NCBI GenBank assembly: GCA_034509735.1
Contig: JACGWO010000004.1
Span: forward strand, 26,889,395 to 26,953,394
Origin: Sesamum alatum
Lineage: Eukaryota > Streptophyta > Magnoliopsida > Lamiales > Pedaliaceae
Reading direction: 5' to 3'
DNA: 64,000 nt
Below the pieces are notes generated by a model. It was given only the letters and a program-made list of their open reading frames with translations. It made no database searches and was not told the origin of the DNA. This document shows positions 46,590 to 58,642 of this stretch, piece after piece; positions within the stretch are counted from its first letter, which is position 1; each line of letters opens with the position of its first letter. A program made the position numbers and the translations under genes.

Positions 46590-47732
46590 TTTGTCCATAC
46601 CATATCCTTGCATTTAATTATTTTTTTGTTGCCTTTGTAGCCTTGATCCTTTTTTTCATGCCTCTAGTCCTTTCTTTTGTTTTATTGTAGGCTCTTCAAC
46701 TTCCCTTATTTTCATTTGTGTCTTCCCACAACCTTACTAAAGTTAGAAAGAAGTCATTCTATATACCTAGTTTTCTCCAACAACTTATGACCATTCATAG
46801 GTTTTATTACATGCCCATACACTTTCAGAAATGTATCCACTGTGTAACAACATGTACATAGTCATCTGGATTGTTGTAAGCCCATTGAAATGTTGGTCGG
46901 CATATGTGCGGAAGGGAGAACGGACTCGGCCAGGAGTGTTGGATGGGGTCGGCATAGGTTGAGAGTTGGTATCAGGCGACGGTGTGGGCTATTGATGTGT
47001 GTTGGTTCAATGACACTGGGTTTTTGATCGGCATATGGTACACAGGTTGGCCGGATGAGCAATGTTAGGTGACGGCACAGGCCAGGCTCCGTGGCCGGGT
47101 GGTCGGGCAGACTTGGGCATTGGCAGTGAGTGTCGGCATCATGTGGGACTTTGTGGGAAGTCGGTAGACAGATGCGAATGGGCATGGGCGAGCTGAGCAC
47201 CCATGTGTGGAAATGGTCGGAAGTGTGTTGCACGGGCAGCAGGCTGAATGGCAGGTCGTAGCCAGGCTGACAGGGTGATGCGGCAGATCTCGACCAGATT
47301 AGGCAAGCTAGCGAGACAGTGTGGATGGATGGCACCTAATGTGCCTGTTTCTTGGGTAGGTATAGCAAGACAGTGTGGCAAGTCTCGGCCAGACTGGACA
47401 GATCTACTGATGGTGGCGCGGACGACCTGAGGGCGTGCTTACAGGACCAGGAGGTCTTGGTGACTGTCGGGCGAGTGGTCAGTGCATGGTGACTGGCTAC
47501 GATGGCTAAACAAGGATGCATGGGTGGGGCATGTGACTGGTGGTTGAAGGCTGGAAACCGTCAGGCAGCAAGTTAGCTAGTGGACATGTGTGGTAGTTTA
47601 GGGCGGTTAGGAACAGTTTTGGCTTAGCAGTTGGGGCTGTCAATTGCAAAAAGTTGTATATTATTCTTCAGTCAAGCTTGTACTTTCATATGGGAGAGAT
47701 GTGAGAGTGAGGGGACAAAGTCTTTGTACTAA

Positions 47733-48389
47733 GAGGGTGTTTGGCTAAGCTCTTTTAAAACATATTATAAGCTCTTACATCTTATAAGATGTTTTAGGAG
47801 CTTATAAGATGTTGGATCTTATTTTAAAAATAAGCTCCTAACGTCTTTGGGTAAAATAAGATGTTAAAGTTTATAAGATATTTTCACATCTTATAAGATG
47901 TTAGGGTGTTTGGCATAATAAGGTCATTTTTGTAGGTAAAACGACCAAAAAGGATATGCTACTATTAAAATCAAATAATTTTTATTTTTGTTGACATATT
48001 TTGTATTTATATATTTTAAAAATAATTTCATAACTAGTACATATTAGTTTAACTTCAAATAAAAATTTATTAGATAATTTTTTTTGCAAAAATAAAAAAA
48101 ATGACGGAATATGACCTAAATTTTGAATAAAAAATAATATATATAGTTTCATGCTAGTCGAATATTAGTATAGGTCTATATCTTTTTTTCTCTTAATCCA
48201 ATGACTACTTATATTTTTATAACTTATAATATCTTGAATTTATATTTTTTTCTGTAAATATAATATCATAGCAATCTTATTTTTGTTTAGGTATAATAAT
48301 TTATTATTTAATAATGAAGCATTTTTTCTTTTTTAAAAGAAAAAAAATAACAATAAAGAATTTAAAATCCTAGAGAGAGAGAGTATCTA

Positions 48390-48429
<40 letters not shown>

Positions 48430-48475
48430 TACTGTGTGTATAGTGTGAGTGTGTGTTTGTGTGTGTGTGTGTGTG

Positions 48476-48533
<58 letters not shown>

Positions 48534-48799
48534 GTGTATTTAGAGTGTGTGTGTGTGTGTGGGTGAATGAAGGTATTTTTGTCATATAACATATTAATCT
48601 TATAGAACTTATAAGATGTTCTGAAAATAATAAGAAATGTCTACTTTATTAAAAAGAGCTTATAAGATCTAAATCATCTTATTTTGGAATCTTATCAGCT
48701 CTTTAACAAAAATTTTGCCAAACAAATTTTTGGAGCTTATAAACTCCCAAACATCTTAAAGATGTTTTGAGGAACTTATAAGCTTAGCCAAACACCCTC
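47733..48799. mobile_element. Tourist-like (PIF/Harbinger) MITE
   Basis: The ends are GAGGGTGTTTGGCTAAGCT and its exact inverse. The target duplication TAA (47730-47732 and 48800-48802) is the PIF/Harbinger signature. Sub-terminal arms repeat CTTATAAGATGTT. A second internal copy of the end (TTAGGGTGTTTGGCATAAT near 47908) suggests one MITE inside another. Confidence 0.85.
48372..48563. repeat. Compound (GA)n/(GT)n microsatellite
   Basis: Alternating GA and GT/TGTG runs over ~190 bases, including about 24 uninterrupted GA units (48481-48528). Open frames reading Ser-Leu or Thr-His on the minus strand here are artefacts. Confidence 0.95.
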
Positions 48800-49902
48800 T
48801 AAATAAAACTTAAGGCATGTTTACATGGTATTCCTGTCAATTCCCACTTTCTGCAGGAGCATGTTTATCCGACCAAGTCAACAACCATTCTACTCCCATC
48901 ATAGCAAGCCACCTCCTAATGCCTTGAATCAGCTTTCAAAGGAATACAATTAGGAACTGTTCCTACTTTTTCAAGCTATTTTTCTATTCTTGAGCATATC
49001 TTCTTTCCTCCTCCCACTTTTCTATTGTCATGTCCCTATTTTTTGCTACCCTTATCATCAAGTACTCTCTTATCCATTCCAGTGAAGTCAATATAGGTTT
49101 AGCCCTAGCATCCAAAATGTTACAGTTAAGATTCTCACACAAGTTGTTCAGTGACATGTCACTTTGTTGGTGTGTGCTAAAATGTGATCTACTCTAGTGT
49201 ATAAGGGACTTGTCATGAACCATGCTGCTGCTTTTTCATCAAGTGTACCTTGTTTTTCCATTCCTCTTGAAAAATCTTGGACTGTTGTTGCCTTAGCAAC
49301 TTTTGCAGTGCAATCTTAATGCCTATTCTCTGAACCCAACAGTTTTAAAGAAGTTGTGCAAGTGTCTAACAAAAAAATATGTGTTCAATTGTTGGCATGA
49401 CAGTCTCTATTGCAGGAATTAACCCCTGTTGTTTGTGAAAGATTAAAGTATACTCATATTCTCTCTCTATCTATAAAATCTTCCTTCAACAACTTAAGAA
49501 ACCATTCCCATGTTTTTCTCATTTCACTAGAAACAATAGCATAGGCCTCAAGATACACATTGTTGTTGTGATCAACACCGACAACACTTAACAGAACTCC
49601 ATCCTTAGAAACCTTCAAATGGCAGCTGTGTCATTCCAATTATTGGTCTAAAACCACTCATAAATCCATCCTTAAGTGCTTTCAGACAAACATAAAGCTT
49701 GTTAATTTCTCTCATTATGTATACCACCCTCAGTAGTGGACATATGTACAGTAGACCCTAGATTTGTGTTTTGTAGTTCCCGTGCATAATTCCATTGTTG
49801 TTTGTATTGGTCATCTGGATTGTCTTCTATCTTTTTCAAAGCCTTCCCCTTTGCCTTATATGCCTAAGATTGACTGGCATGACATCTAATATACCTAACG
49901 AT

Positions 49903-52804
49903 CACTATTACAATAGAGACTTTTGGAGGCTGTTTTTTGTGCCTCTAAATCTTTAAAAATTGCCTTCAATACATATAGAGGCAATAAGTAAAACGGCTTC
50001 CCTAGCTATAGTCACAAAAAAAAAAAAAAAAAAATGGAGGCAATTTGAAACAAATGCCTCCATAAAGAGGTTATGGAGGCACATTTCCAACTTCTAAAGG
50101 CTGTCTTACAACCTCCTTACCTTATTTTTTGAGGCTATAAATCAACAATTGCTTCTATATGTCATCTAAAAAGAGGCACCTACTTGTCAAGTGCCTCCAT
50201 ACAAGAAAGACAAGCAACTAAAATCCCAAGCGAACTAAATACAATATCATTGGAAATTGAAATAAAATGAAGTTAAAAGAAATCATAAGAGAAAGTCACT
50301 GTACAGATAAAGTCAAATTGTCTAAGGCTAACTGCGAACCATACACCCCAAGTTCCCAACAACTTCTTTTGCAACCACAACCTGCAACAATGAAAAAATA
50401 GGCTTTCATAGATATAGACGCATAAATGTATACAACCAACAATAAATACAAATCATACCGCTCTTGGGTGAAGGCATACAACAACCTCTGTGTCGCTACC
50501 TTCAGTAGTGATCATTGGAGAATGTGAAGGACGTTTCCTTTTGGATTTTCTATGTTGCCTGGGTCGACTGCTAGATGACATTAGCAACCTCAACTATGGC
50601 AACAGATGCCTCGGCTAGTTTCTTCATGATTTTTTGTCCATACTATATATAGGATCACAAATTAATCTAAGGTACTTGATACAAACAATACAAAGAACTA
50701 ATCTAAAGGACCATCAAATAAACCTCAGAAATCCAGATGAAGGCGTTCCAGGTCTGTCATCTAGAGTTGATGGGAGGAAGATGGATTTAAAGTAGCATTT
50801 TTTTTAATCTTTGGACCAGTAGTCAAGGCTCTCTCTGATAGTAATTGATGTCAGATTGAAACTCAGAGTTTTTTTACAACCAGAAGATCATCTAACAGAG
50901 TATCTACAACACAAAAAGCTATATGTGTTACGCCTGTTTACAAACGCAGAAAGTAGGACAGAACATACAAAAAGACACAGGTGTGAATTTTTTGAACTGT
51001 CACCATAAACACCCAATTTTAATGTTAGAAGCATGAAAAATACTAGCTATCAGCAAACCAGCTGAATTGTCATCCAAATAGAGGATCACAATGATATAAA
51101 ATATCTAAAATGAAAACAAGGTTGTGCCACAAATTGCAAACTTTACCCCACCTTAAACCACCGTAAATATACATTTGAATACCAACAGATGTCGCTGCAT
51201 GGTGACATCCACAAATAGACTCCAAAGAGGGATCGAGGTCACTGTGTCCTTTGTTTCCTTGTGAAGTCACAAGCCATTTCTGTCAAGCCAAACTCCAACT
51301 GTGGTATCCAGTACTTCAAAGTTCAAACCTAAACAAAATTGTAAACATAAGTAATGATGTTCTTCATTCAACAAATCCAACAATTCTAGTAAATTAACCA
51401 AAAAACAACTCAAAAAATTATCTGCAATTGCATCATCACCTTCTACTGCTCGTCCAACTACAAAAACACCCCCAGTAACATGCAATCTAGCATTAACGCA
51501 AACCTGATAAAGGGAACGACACATAACTATTATACAAAAAGTAGCAAATAGAATATGTCTATTGCCATCCATTTGTATTCCTACAACTCTAAGCTTCTCA
51601 CAAAGATTATAGTGTTTGCAAAAGGTATGAAACAGTTAAACAGAACAACAAAATAGGCCTCAAGTTATGGAAAATCTGAATTTCCATAGGATGAGAATAA
51701 GCAAATTATCAGAAGCAGATCGAACAACCAAAGCGGCTCTAAGGTGATGGGAATTAGCCTAAGACTGACAATATTGCCTATTATACAGACATCCCAAAAC
51801 CATTACCTTAATAAAATTGACTTCAATTTCTGTGTTAATTTGACAAACAGACGGTGAGCATACATCACTCTCATGCCCGAAAGAAGTTTACAGAGATAAC
51901 AAAACAGTGCAACCACCAACAAGCATTATTTTGACTTGAAAATGCAGGCCTCTTTCCTTTTCTTAGGTATATTAACTCAGGATTTAAGCACTATGGGAAA
52001 TAAATCATGCCGTGCCTGAAGCTTCTCTTCCACCACAAAGCAAAAACATCCAGTTGGACGTAGCACTAGCAGTTGGATACCTACAAATATGTTGATTAAA
52101 TTATGTAATACTTGATTTATGAACTGAATAGCAGGAATTTCCGATTGCATGCTCAATTACACTTGCCAAAGCAATCGATCATGATCTAGAAGATGAAAAG
52201 TCATCCTACTACTACTTCTGCTTTAATTAAAAGCCTAACCAGTATTGAGAAATTTTCATCATGAAATCATCCTAATGGCTAATACTACTTCCACATTAAT
52301 TAAAGCGAATAACCAAAAAAAGAAAACTTCCATTTGGGTGTTCAAAGCTTCACTTCAAATTGGAAAGATCAAACTGTAGAAATCAATAATATTGTATACC
52401 ATTAGGATCAACAACATCACTTACATTCTTGCAGAAGGTCTAACACCTTCCGGATTAAACCTCTACCACGCATATTGTTTTTGTGCAGTATTCAAAGCCC
52501 AAGCATCTGACAGCAATCTTTTACCTACAGAAGATTAAAATGTCCTTTTCAAGTAACATCAACCAATATGCAATAGATCCACAAAAATAAAAGTTAATAA
52601 AAAGATTGAAAGAAAAATGTTAGAAAATTGAAAGAAAAATGTCAGTAGAGGATTGCCGATTTTTTGGGCATTTCGGCTTTTTGGCAGAGTAAGAGAGATT
52701 TCGATTTCGGCTTTAAAAATATTTGTCCTCTTAAAGCTATTTTGCAGGCCAATTTACAAGTGCCTCTATTAATGAGCAACTAAAACTTATTTTTTGTTGT
52801 AGTG
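49903..52804. mobile_element. Non-autonomous CACTA (EnSpm) element in the MULE-2 transposase
   Basis: The left end is CACTATTACAATAGAGAC and the inverted right end CACTACAACAAAAAATAAG. The neighbouring triplets GAT and AAT differ by one base, as an old 3-base duplication might. Sub-terminal GGAGGCA/TGCCTCC repeats at 49925-50115 and 52745-52765 are typical of the class. The 2.3-kb interior (50220-52560) is less repetitive. Its longest frames (51267-51572, 51070-51270, minus strand) are not recognised and no TNP2-type transposase is seen. Confidence 0.85.
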
Positions 52805-53760
52805 AATGGTGTTTCCCTTTGGACCAGTCCTCAACACTTGCTGAAATCTCTTTGATAAACAAATAAGAATCCACATTCTTCCAATTGTAGACATGGCCAC
52901 AATTGTGCTTACAGTTATATTGTCTTATTTGAAAAGAAGACCTATTTTTTTATTTTTAGAGTATGCACTCTCCAGCCACAACCTTCAGTCACACATTTTG
53001 CATAACATCTTGACTTATCATTTTTCATAATTTTTATATTTCTGCGTGTCATTATGGCATGAGAATGAATAGACTCTCTTTTTTACCAAAAAATCATTCA
53101 TGATTCATACTTTGGATCAAAGAAGCGGTTGGGATTGAATGTAGTGTTTCCTACAATATTATCTCCTTCATCATTGAAATTACCCACATGTGGTATTAAA
53201 TCATCTTCACTCTCTGCCAAGTCTACATCACCACAGTTAATGCTACTGTCATCACTTCCCTCACTTTCTGCTAGCATCACATTGTCACCAATACCCTTTC
53301 ACTCAATATCCGGATCAATATTTTTCATGAACAATCCATCATTTTCACCATGCATATGTTTATCATTCACATCTACATTAGAATCACGGTCAAAATCTTC
53401 ACTTCCCTTAGGCAAATCATCCTCCACACGCTTACCCTGACATCCACCAAATTTGTGTCTAGATCATCAATCCTAAAATTTGGTTCTCTGTTATCTTCAG
53501 GTCTTTCATTCACAACATTAGAAGACCTAACATGACTGCCCGTTACATTGATGAAATGTAATTCCCCATCCTTATACAAGTTAACTTCTATACTATACTG
53601 ACTAGCAAAACAAAGAGACACCAACTCATTATCCTTATTATTCAACTCAAACTGACTATAAGCCATTTTGTAGTATCGTTTTAGCCCAATTGTCTTGGCC
53701 TCATTAACTTCTGAAGATAGTCTCGAGATATAATGTTTATATCAACATGATCAAACTCAA

Positions 53761-53773
53761 CCCCCCCCCCCCC
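53761..53773. repeat. C13 homopolymer in the transposase N-terminus
   Basis: This run lies exactly where the two frames of the transposase N-terminal domain must be joined, so length variation here accounts for that frameshift. Confidence 0.9.
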
Positions 53774-54081
53774 TATATATACCGCAAATGACTCATAAAA
53801 AAATTCACCCCCATAATGAATGTAACAGTGGCAGTAGGATCAAGTTCATAAAAACAAACATCTAAAAATAGAAAAAATTCAAACAAAGTACCAAACTATG
53901 AAATAGATAACAAAGTACCAATAGATAAAATAGTAGAACCTACACTTGCACCCAACACATAAAAAATTAGAGCCTACATTTGCAGAAAATTATGCAGCTC
54001 CAACACACAAGTATTTTAGAAAATACACACATCTCAACCACTAACATACAATATATATTGTAAAAAGTACGATAATTATAA

Positions 54082-54137
54082 ATATCTATATCTATATCTA
54101 TATCTATATCTATATTTATTCTATCTATCTATCTATA
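54082..54137. repeat. (TATATC)n/(TATC)n microsatellite
   Basis: Reverse-oriented counterpart of the GATATA repeats at the Helitron junctions near 2270 and 6640. Confidence 0.9.
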
Positions 54138-54450
54138 TCTATATAAAACATGAATAATGATATAGGTTTTTTTCTTTTTTTGATTTGCCTAAATTACCCT
54201 TATTTTATTTTTTATAGGAGTAATGATTACTTAATTACATAAAATTTTGTTTATTATTTTTATTAGATAAAAATACTACATAATATCCAAGGAATTGAAA
54301 AGTCTTTTGTAAATGTGACTTTTCACCTTTAATTTGCACATGATTTTCTCCTGCTTTTGCCCTACCACATGAGACTCTCAAATCTTCTCCCGCTTTGATT
54401 GACTGAATTCTTTGAGAAATCAATCAAGAAAAACAAAAGTATCAAAATAG
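54138..54450 (+). mobile_element. Helitron 5' terminus, plus strand (family of Helitrons 1/2)
   Basis: It begins TCTATATAAAACATGAATAA, then a T-rich tract with TTTTTTTGATT, as in the inverted right ends near 2250 and 6615. Similarity to those elements fades after ~50-100 bases. The matching 3' end was not found. Confidence 0.55.
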
Positions 54451-54529
54451 GAGGTTAGTGTTATTTTCAAAAGTTTATATTTTCTAGATTTATAATTATC
54501 CAAACACTTTTTTTTGTTTTTTTAGCAAA

Positions 54530-55000
54530 CCTGTTTGTGTTATTTTTTCCTGCATTCAGCCATCGGGGGAAGAGCTCAGAGCCGAGGAGAGCCCTGTGTG
54601 AAGGGCCATTAGCGACAGACAGTCGTAAACCAATATCGGCGGAGGCGGTCCCCCTTTTCACCGAGGAAAAGATGAGCTGCATTGACGACGACGAAAAGGT
54701 AACACGAAAATTGAACAACGGTTCTTTCTTTTCGTTCTTTACTGAAAGAGATACATGAGCTTCATCTCATGCATGATCTATTCAGAGCACGGGTCGGAAG
54801 GACATTGCAAAAACGCCAATGGAGACCCAAAGTCTAATTCTTTCTTCTCCCATCCTTTTGGGAACCAGCAGGTGAGGATCTCTTTGACGGAACTAGGGCT
54901 TTCTTCTTTATTTTCTATTGCAAGAAGGTTATGCTTATTCTGTTAGCTTTTGTTTCTAGGTCCAAGGAAATATCAAGAACTTGATTTTTTGCCGTAACTA
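54530..55000 (+). other. Gene-like fragment with possible splice sites
   Basis: A locally GC-richer stretch. At 54672 an ATG opens MSCIDDDEK, followed by GTAACACG (possible donor, 54700) and CTATTCAG (possible acceptor, 54786), then ~85 bases of exon-like sequence ending CAGCAG/GTGAGG near 54872 (a second possible donor). This looks like a 5' untranslated region with small first exons, perhaps captured by a Helitron or left from a host gene. I cannot name the protein. Confidence 0.35.
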
Positions 55001-57516
55001 TGATTTTTCTTAGCTCAGAGTTGATTTTCGGGTTATTTTTTCATATGCGTATGTGTTTATTTGCTGCTTTCTATTTTCTTGGAATAATATTCATATTTTG
55101 ATGTTTTGTGTATAATGGGTATTGATTTGATTGAATATTGGATCAGTTAAATTGTAAGAATAATGTAAAAAGATGTGTTTCTTAATACTATTTTCCTATA
55201 TTTTTTGTATGAATTGATTTGTTTACCGTGACGTGCACACAAACATGCACTCTCATTTATGTTGCATGTCTGTTTTTCGGCCTCTATGATTCTGCTATAC
55301 AATGAATCAAATTTTACCTACGTATGAGAAATCAGAACACTTCTAGGAGATACTTTTTTCTAATTTTGTATTTGCTATGCATTTGATTAACTATAAGCTA
55401 TAGCAAAGCCAAACGGTGAATATCTTTGTAACAAAAGGTTAACGAGCGAGGGCGATTTATAGGTGGACTAGCTAGAACAAAAATAAATCCCGATATGATG
55501 TTTATTATCCCTGCATTGATTTGAATTTGCTTTGTAAGTGAAAAATCTCTTCCTAACTCTCATGCAATAAGGATTTTGACATTAAAGTTCCATTTTTATT
55601 TGATCCTTTTTTAGCAATTTCGACAAAGTAATATTTTTTTGGTTTTTCGATGTATAATTACTTGTATGTTCAAGATACGTTTACCAATCTTTTGTAGTAT
55701 AGTCCTTAGCACATGCTTCGATATTAGAGTCCTCGATCCGTATTTCTTTGCCAATTCAACTAACCTAAACTAATATTTTAGCCTATTTTCTTCTTTTGAA
55801 AATGCTAATGGCTATGTGATATTCAACTTATATTTAATTCAAATGCATATTTTGTGTGTATGTATTTCATGGCAGTGTTCTGACACTAATTGTTTGAGTT
55901 CTCTATTCAGACCTTTTAAAACATAAAAGTAGTTATATATGTCTCGTTAGAACCTACAATTATGTTAGTTAATTTACTACACAATAAGATAAGGTTTAAA
56001 TTAAATTATTTAGTATATTATTATTTATATTCCTTTTCAATGTTAATGTTTTGGGGGTGCAAGGGAGGAAAACATGGTGTTTTTAGCCTATTAATATTGA
56101 AATAAAATCAATTAGTTAGCTCTTTTCAAATTTTCAATAGCACTTCTAATTTAATCAGTTTGATAATTTTTATTTGTAATTAAAGTTTGATGCTTATTCG
56201 TTATTCAATTTTAGAAGAAATTCCATTTTAATAAAATTGATCAATTTTTATTCGTAGGTTTTATTCCGTCTCTTTGTTATTGTTTGATTTTGCTATATTA
56301 TGTCTGTGTATGTAATATGTTTTCTTTTATTACTGTATTTTGAATGTTGTTGATTTTTAATTTATTGACACTAAATGAATACAAACTAATTATTTATTGA
56401 CTACTATTGTAAAAATATAATTTAATTGGACAATATTACCAATATTTTGTATTGTAAGATCTTAATGTTAATTATATTTCAGTATCAACTTTTAAATATT
56501 GTCAAAGTATTATTTACATTCTTAATATTATGGTTCCATAACATTCTTAATATTTCAGTTTATTACCTTCTAAATTTTGAAATATTATTGTATAAAATTT
56601 TACTTTTTGCCTTTATATTGTAATTCTTAATTCTATATGTTTTTAGTTCAACTTCTAATCTTATTTTCATATGCACCGATTGGTATGATCTATCTCTTAT
56701 TGAATAATATAATATGTGACAACTTAAATTTTTATGTCACATTTGTGGTTGTAATACTTTTATTCTATTAATTAATATAAAAAAATCAATAGATGTAAAA
56801 GTAAAGCATTAAGGATTATCTAATACTAAAAAAATTAAGTACTAAGAGATTCATCGAATTTTCACAAGCAATTTGAATTTAATAATATCATATCCCTATA
56901 TTAATTTTAATTTGTAATTAAATTTTGATATTTATTTGTTATTATATATATATAATTATTTAAGTTTAGATTAGTATTTTATATATTATTCATGTGTAGT
57001 TTATTTTGAATTTTCATGTGTCATGGTAAATTAAAATTTTCTTAATATAATTAAGATTTCTTCTAGCAAAGTAATTGTGTTGAAATACTATTTGGCATAT
57101 TAAATTTTTTTAGTTGAATATGTTATTCATTCTCTAAGTAGTTTAGAGCAATTAAGACTCTTAAATATTTATCTTATAGAATTTTATTTTTCCTATAACT
57201 AATTTTATAATATAATTTTCTGTGAATGTTATTAAAATTTAATACGTGACAGGTCTGTGTAATTGAGCACATTTATGATTCATGATTAAAAGCAGATTAT
57301 TAAAATTCTGTATAATTGGATTCATTCATGATTCACGATTTAGGTTTCTTATCCTAAATTTATATGGAGGTGGTTTAGACTATTTAGAATTCTAAATTGT
57401 TAAAAATTCCAGCATCTGTAATATAATAATTAATAATATTTAAATGAGGGTATATTTGTCTTGTTACAATAGGGAACAAACAACTTGAGTATTCACACAT
57501 TTATATAGAGTATAGA
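55001..57516 (-). mobile_element. Helitron (family of Helitron 3), 5' end at 57516, left end unclear
   Basis: The minus strand starts TCTATACTCTATATAAATGT at 57516, next to T 57517. Bases 55980-56900 are collinear with the interior of Helitron 3 (for example the GTTTTGGGGGTGCAAGG stretch and the ATTATTTATTGACTACTATT stretch). No hairpin with CTAG is visible on the left, so the 3' boundary may lie anywhere from about 54900 to 55900. Confidence 0.65.
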
Positions 57517-57633
57517 TTACATGATGCATATTATTGTTTCAATTGAATTATTAGCAGGGTTGAAAATAAATCATTATTATAGTATGATTCATATAAGAAA
57601 TGTGTTGCATCAGTCTCAAAAGTAAAGATAGTT

Positions 57634-58642
57634 GAGCAAAATATTTTTTTGGTATCATTAAACAGGGTCAGTACTTATTTAGGTGCCACAATTCGGGCGA
57701 ATGTCACTTCAAAATTGTAGTACTTGACAAATACTAACAATGGTGAAGCCAGAACATTAGCTTAGCCGAATCAAAACTTAATTAATTAGTTTGGTAAATA
57801 AAATTATTGAATTTTCTTAAAAAACTTAAATTACTATAATCATCATCATAAATTAAACAAATACAATGATATAAGTACACTTAATTCTTATAACTATTAT
57901 TCCAACGAGGGCGGGTTAAAATTTACAAGTAACAAATTTCGTGGTATCTTAATAACAAACTTATCCATTATATGAAAATTAAAACTTACATTACATAATC
58001 ATAATTTTTTTTAGTAAACATCATAATATATTTGTATATCTGAGCTTGCTTATTTGTCTTGAGAGGCTTGCATAAAAAATTACCAAACAAAATAATAAAC
58101 AACTAATTTAAAATTTTGAATAATGAATATTAAAAAATCGGCATAAACAATAAATTTATTCGGATCAATTCGTACATTCTTTTGAACTGAAAAATAATCT
58201 AAAGAAACTAAAATTTATTTTATCTAAAAAATTAAATAGAAATACATAACTATCAAAAGAAATAAAGTGGTCGAAAATCAACATATATAAATTGAAAAGT
58301 AATAACAGAAAACATAAAAGCAAGAGGAATTTTGGAAACATTATAACACAGTGTTGAAAAAATTATAAGATTGCAATTTTTTCTTCTTGGCTAAGTGAAA
58401 ACCGTGTGGCTCTAACTAATTAAGAGAAACTAAAAATGGGGATGTTGAAAAAATTATTTTTTAAACAAGTTAATTTGAATATTTATTATTAATGTTTTTT
58501 AATATACAAGACAAGAGTTTAGCCTTGAATTTGATAGGCTAATAGATCTTCGCCGGAGCGAAGCTCTGTCGACTACTAGGGCTCGATGGGGCTGGGCTCC
58601 GCCCCTATATACTAATCTTGGTACCGAAAAAATATTTTGCCC
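57634..58642. mobile_element. MULE-type MITE (AATATTTTTTT-end family) with nested hAT-like element
   Basis: The ends GAGCAAAATATTTTTTTGGT and, inverted, GGGCAAAATATTTTTTCGGT match the MITE at 36564-36934. The flanks TAAAGATAGT and TAAAATAGT look like a target duplication with one indel. Without the nested element only ~130 bases remain. Confidence 0.7.
57738..58608. mobile_element. hAT-like non-autonomous element
   Basis: The left end is CAATGGTGAAGCC and the inverted right end ATAGGGGCGGAGCC, similar to the common plant end GTGGCGGAGCC. The target duplication ATACTAA (7 bases exact, 8 with one change) lies at 57731-57737 and 58609-58615. The interior is AT-rich without a transposase. Confidence 0.7.

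Larger units (their letters stand above)
46891..48810. mobile_element. GC-rich insertion in the transposase C-terminus (class unsure, maybe solo LTR)
   Basis: It interrupts the transposase between the SWIM finger and the YNNPDD block. It begins TGTTGGTCGG, is GC-rich for ~750 bases (46891-47640), then has a TATATTATTC box-like sequence and, beyond a nested MITE, an AATAAA at 48802. This resembles a solo LTR, but no CA end and no 5-base target duplication are found. Long open frames on both strands (for example 46862-47335 minus) reflect base composition and match nothing known. Confidence 0.45.
46590..53860 (-). pseudogene. MULE-2 MuDR-type transposase, split by two insertions
   Basis: On the minus strand, in order: an N-terminal domain (GGEFFYESFAVYIGGG and RYYKMAYSQFELNNKDNELV, 53640-53860), an acidic linker (53098-53280), the MuDR DNA-binding domain (SIHSHAIMTRRNIKIMKNDK, 52950-53080), CACTA insertion, RYIRCHASQS and NYARELQNTNLGSTVHM (49700-49900), catalytic-region blocks (VGVDHNNNVYLEAYAIVSSE, 49520-49620; GLIPAIETVMP and IFFVRHLHNFF, 49340-49430), SLNNLCENLN and EWIREYLMIR (49040-49160), the SWIM finger CSCRKWELTGIPCKH (48815-48860), second insertion, and a C-terminal YNNPDDYV block (about 46850-46880). 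Stops and frame changes are numerous. Transposase would cut the inverted ends; this one is inactive. Confidence 0.88.
44567..54137. mobile_element. MULE-2: large MULE with GRF-finger gene and full-length but decayed transposase
   Basis: The left end is GGCAAAAGTACATTTTTAGT, followed by the CTATAACTTTAGGACG block and repeated TTTAGTC words, as in the MITEs. The right inverted end was not found; the element seems to be cut near 54080-54137 where a microsatellite and Helitron end begin. Inside are a plus-strand GRF-finger gene (44960-45416), a minus-strand transposase (46590-53860), and two later insertions: a GC-rich block with a Tourist-like MITE (46891-48810) and a CACTA element (49903-52804). 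Left flank TAGATTATA has no matching copy on the right. Confidence 0.8.

Noticed and set aside
46862..47521. Several long open frames on both strands
   Set aside because: The block is GC-rich and non-coding in character; overlapping frames on both strands, no domains, and it sits as an insertion inside a transposase.
48362..48592. Long minus-strand open frames rich in Ser-Leu and Thr-His
   Set aside because: They are translations of the GA/GT microsatellite.
48815..48835. TACATGGTATTCC looked like an LTR end followed by a tRNA-Met primer site
   Set aside because: On the minus strand it encodes the SWIM finger TGIPCKH of the MULE transposase; the match to a primer site stops after TGGTAT.
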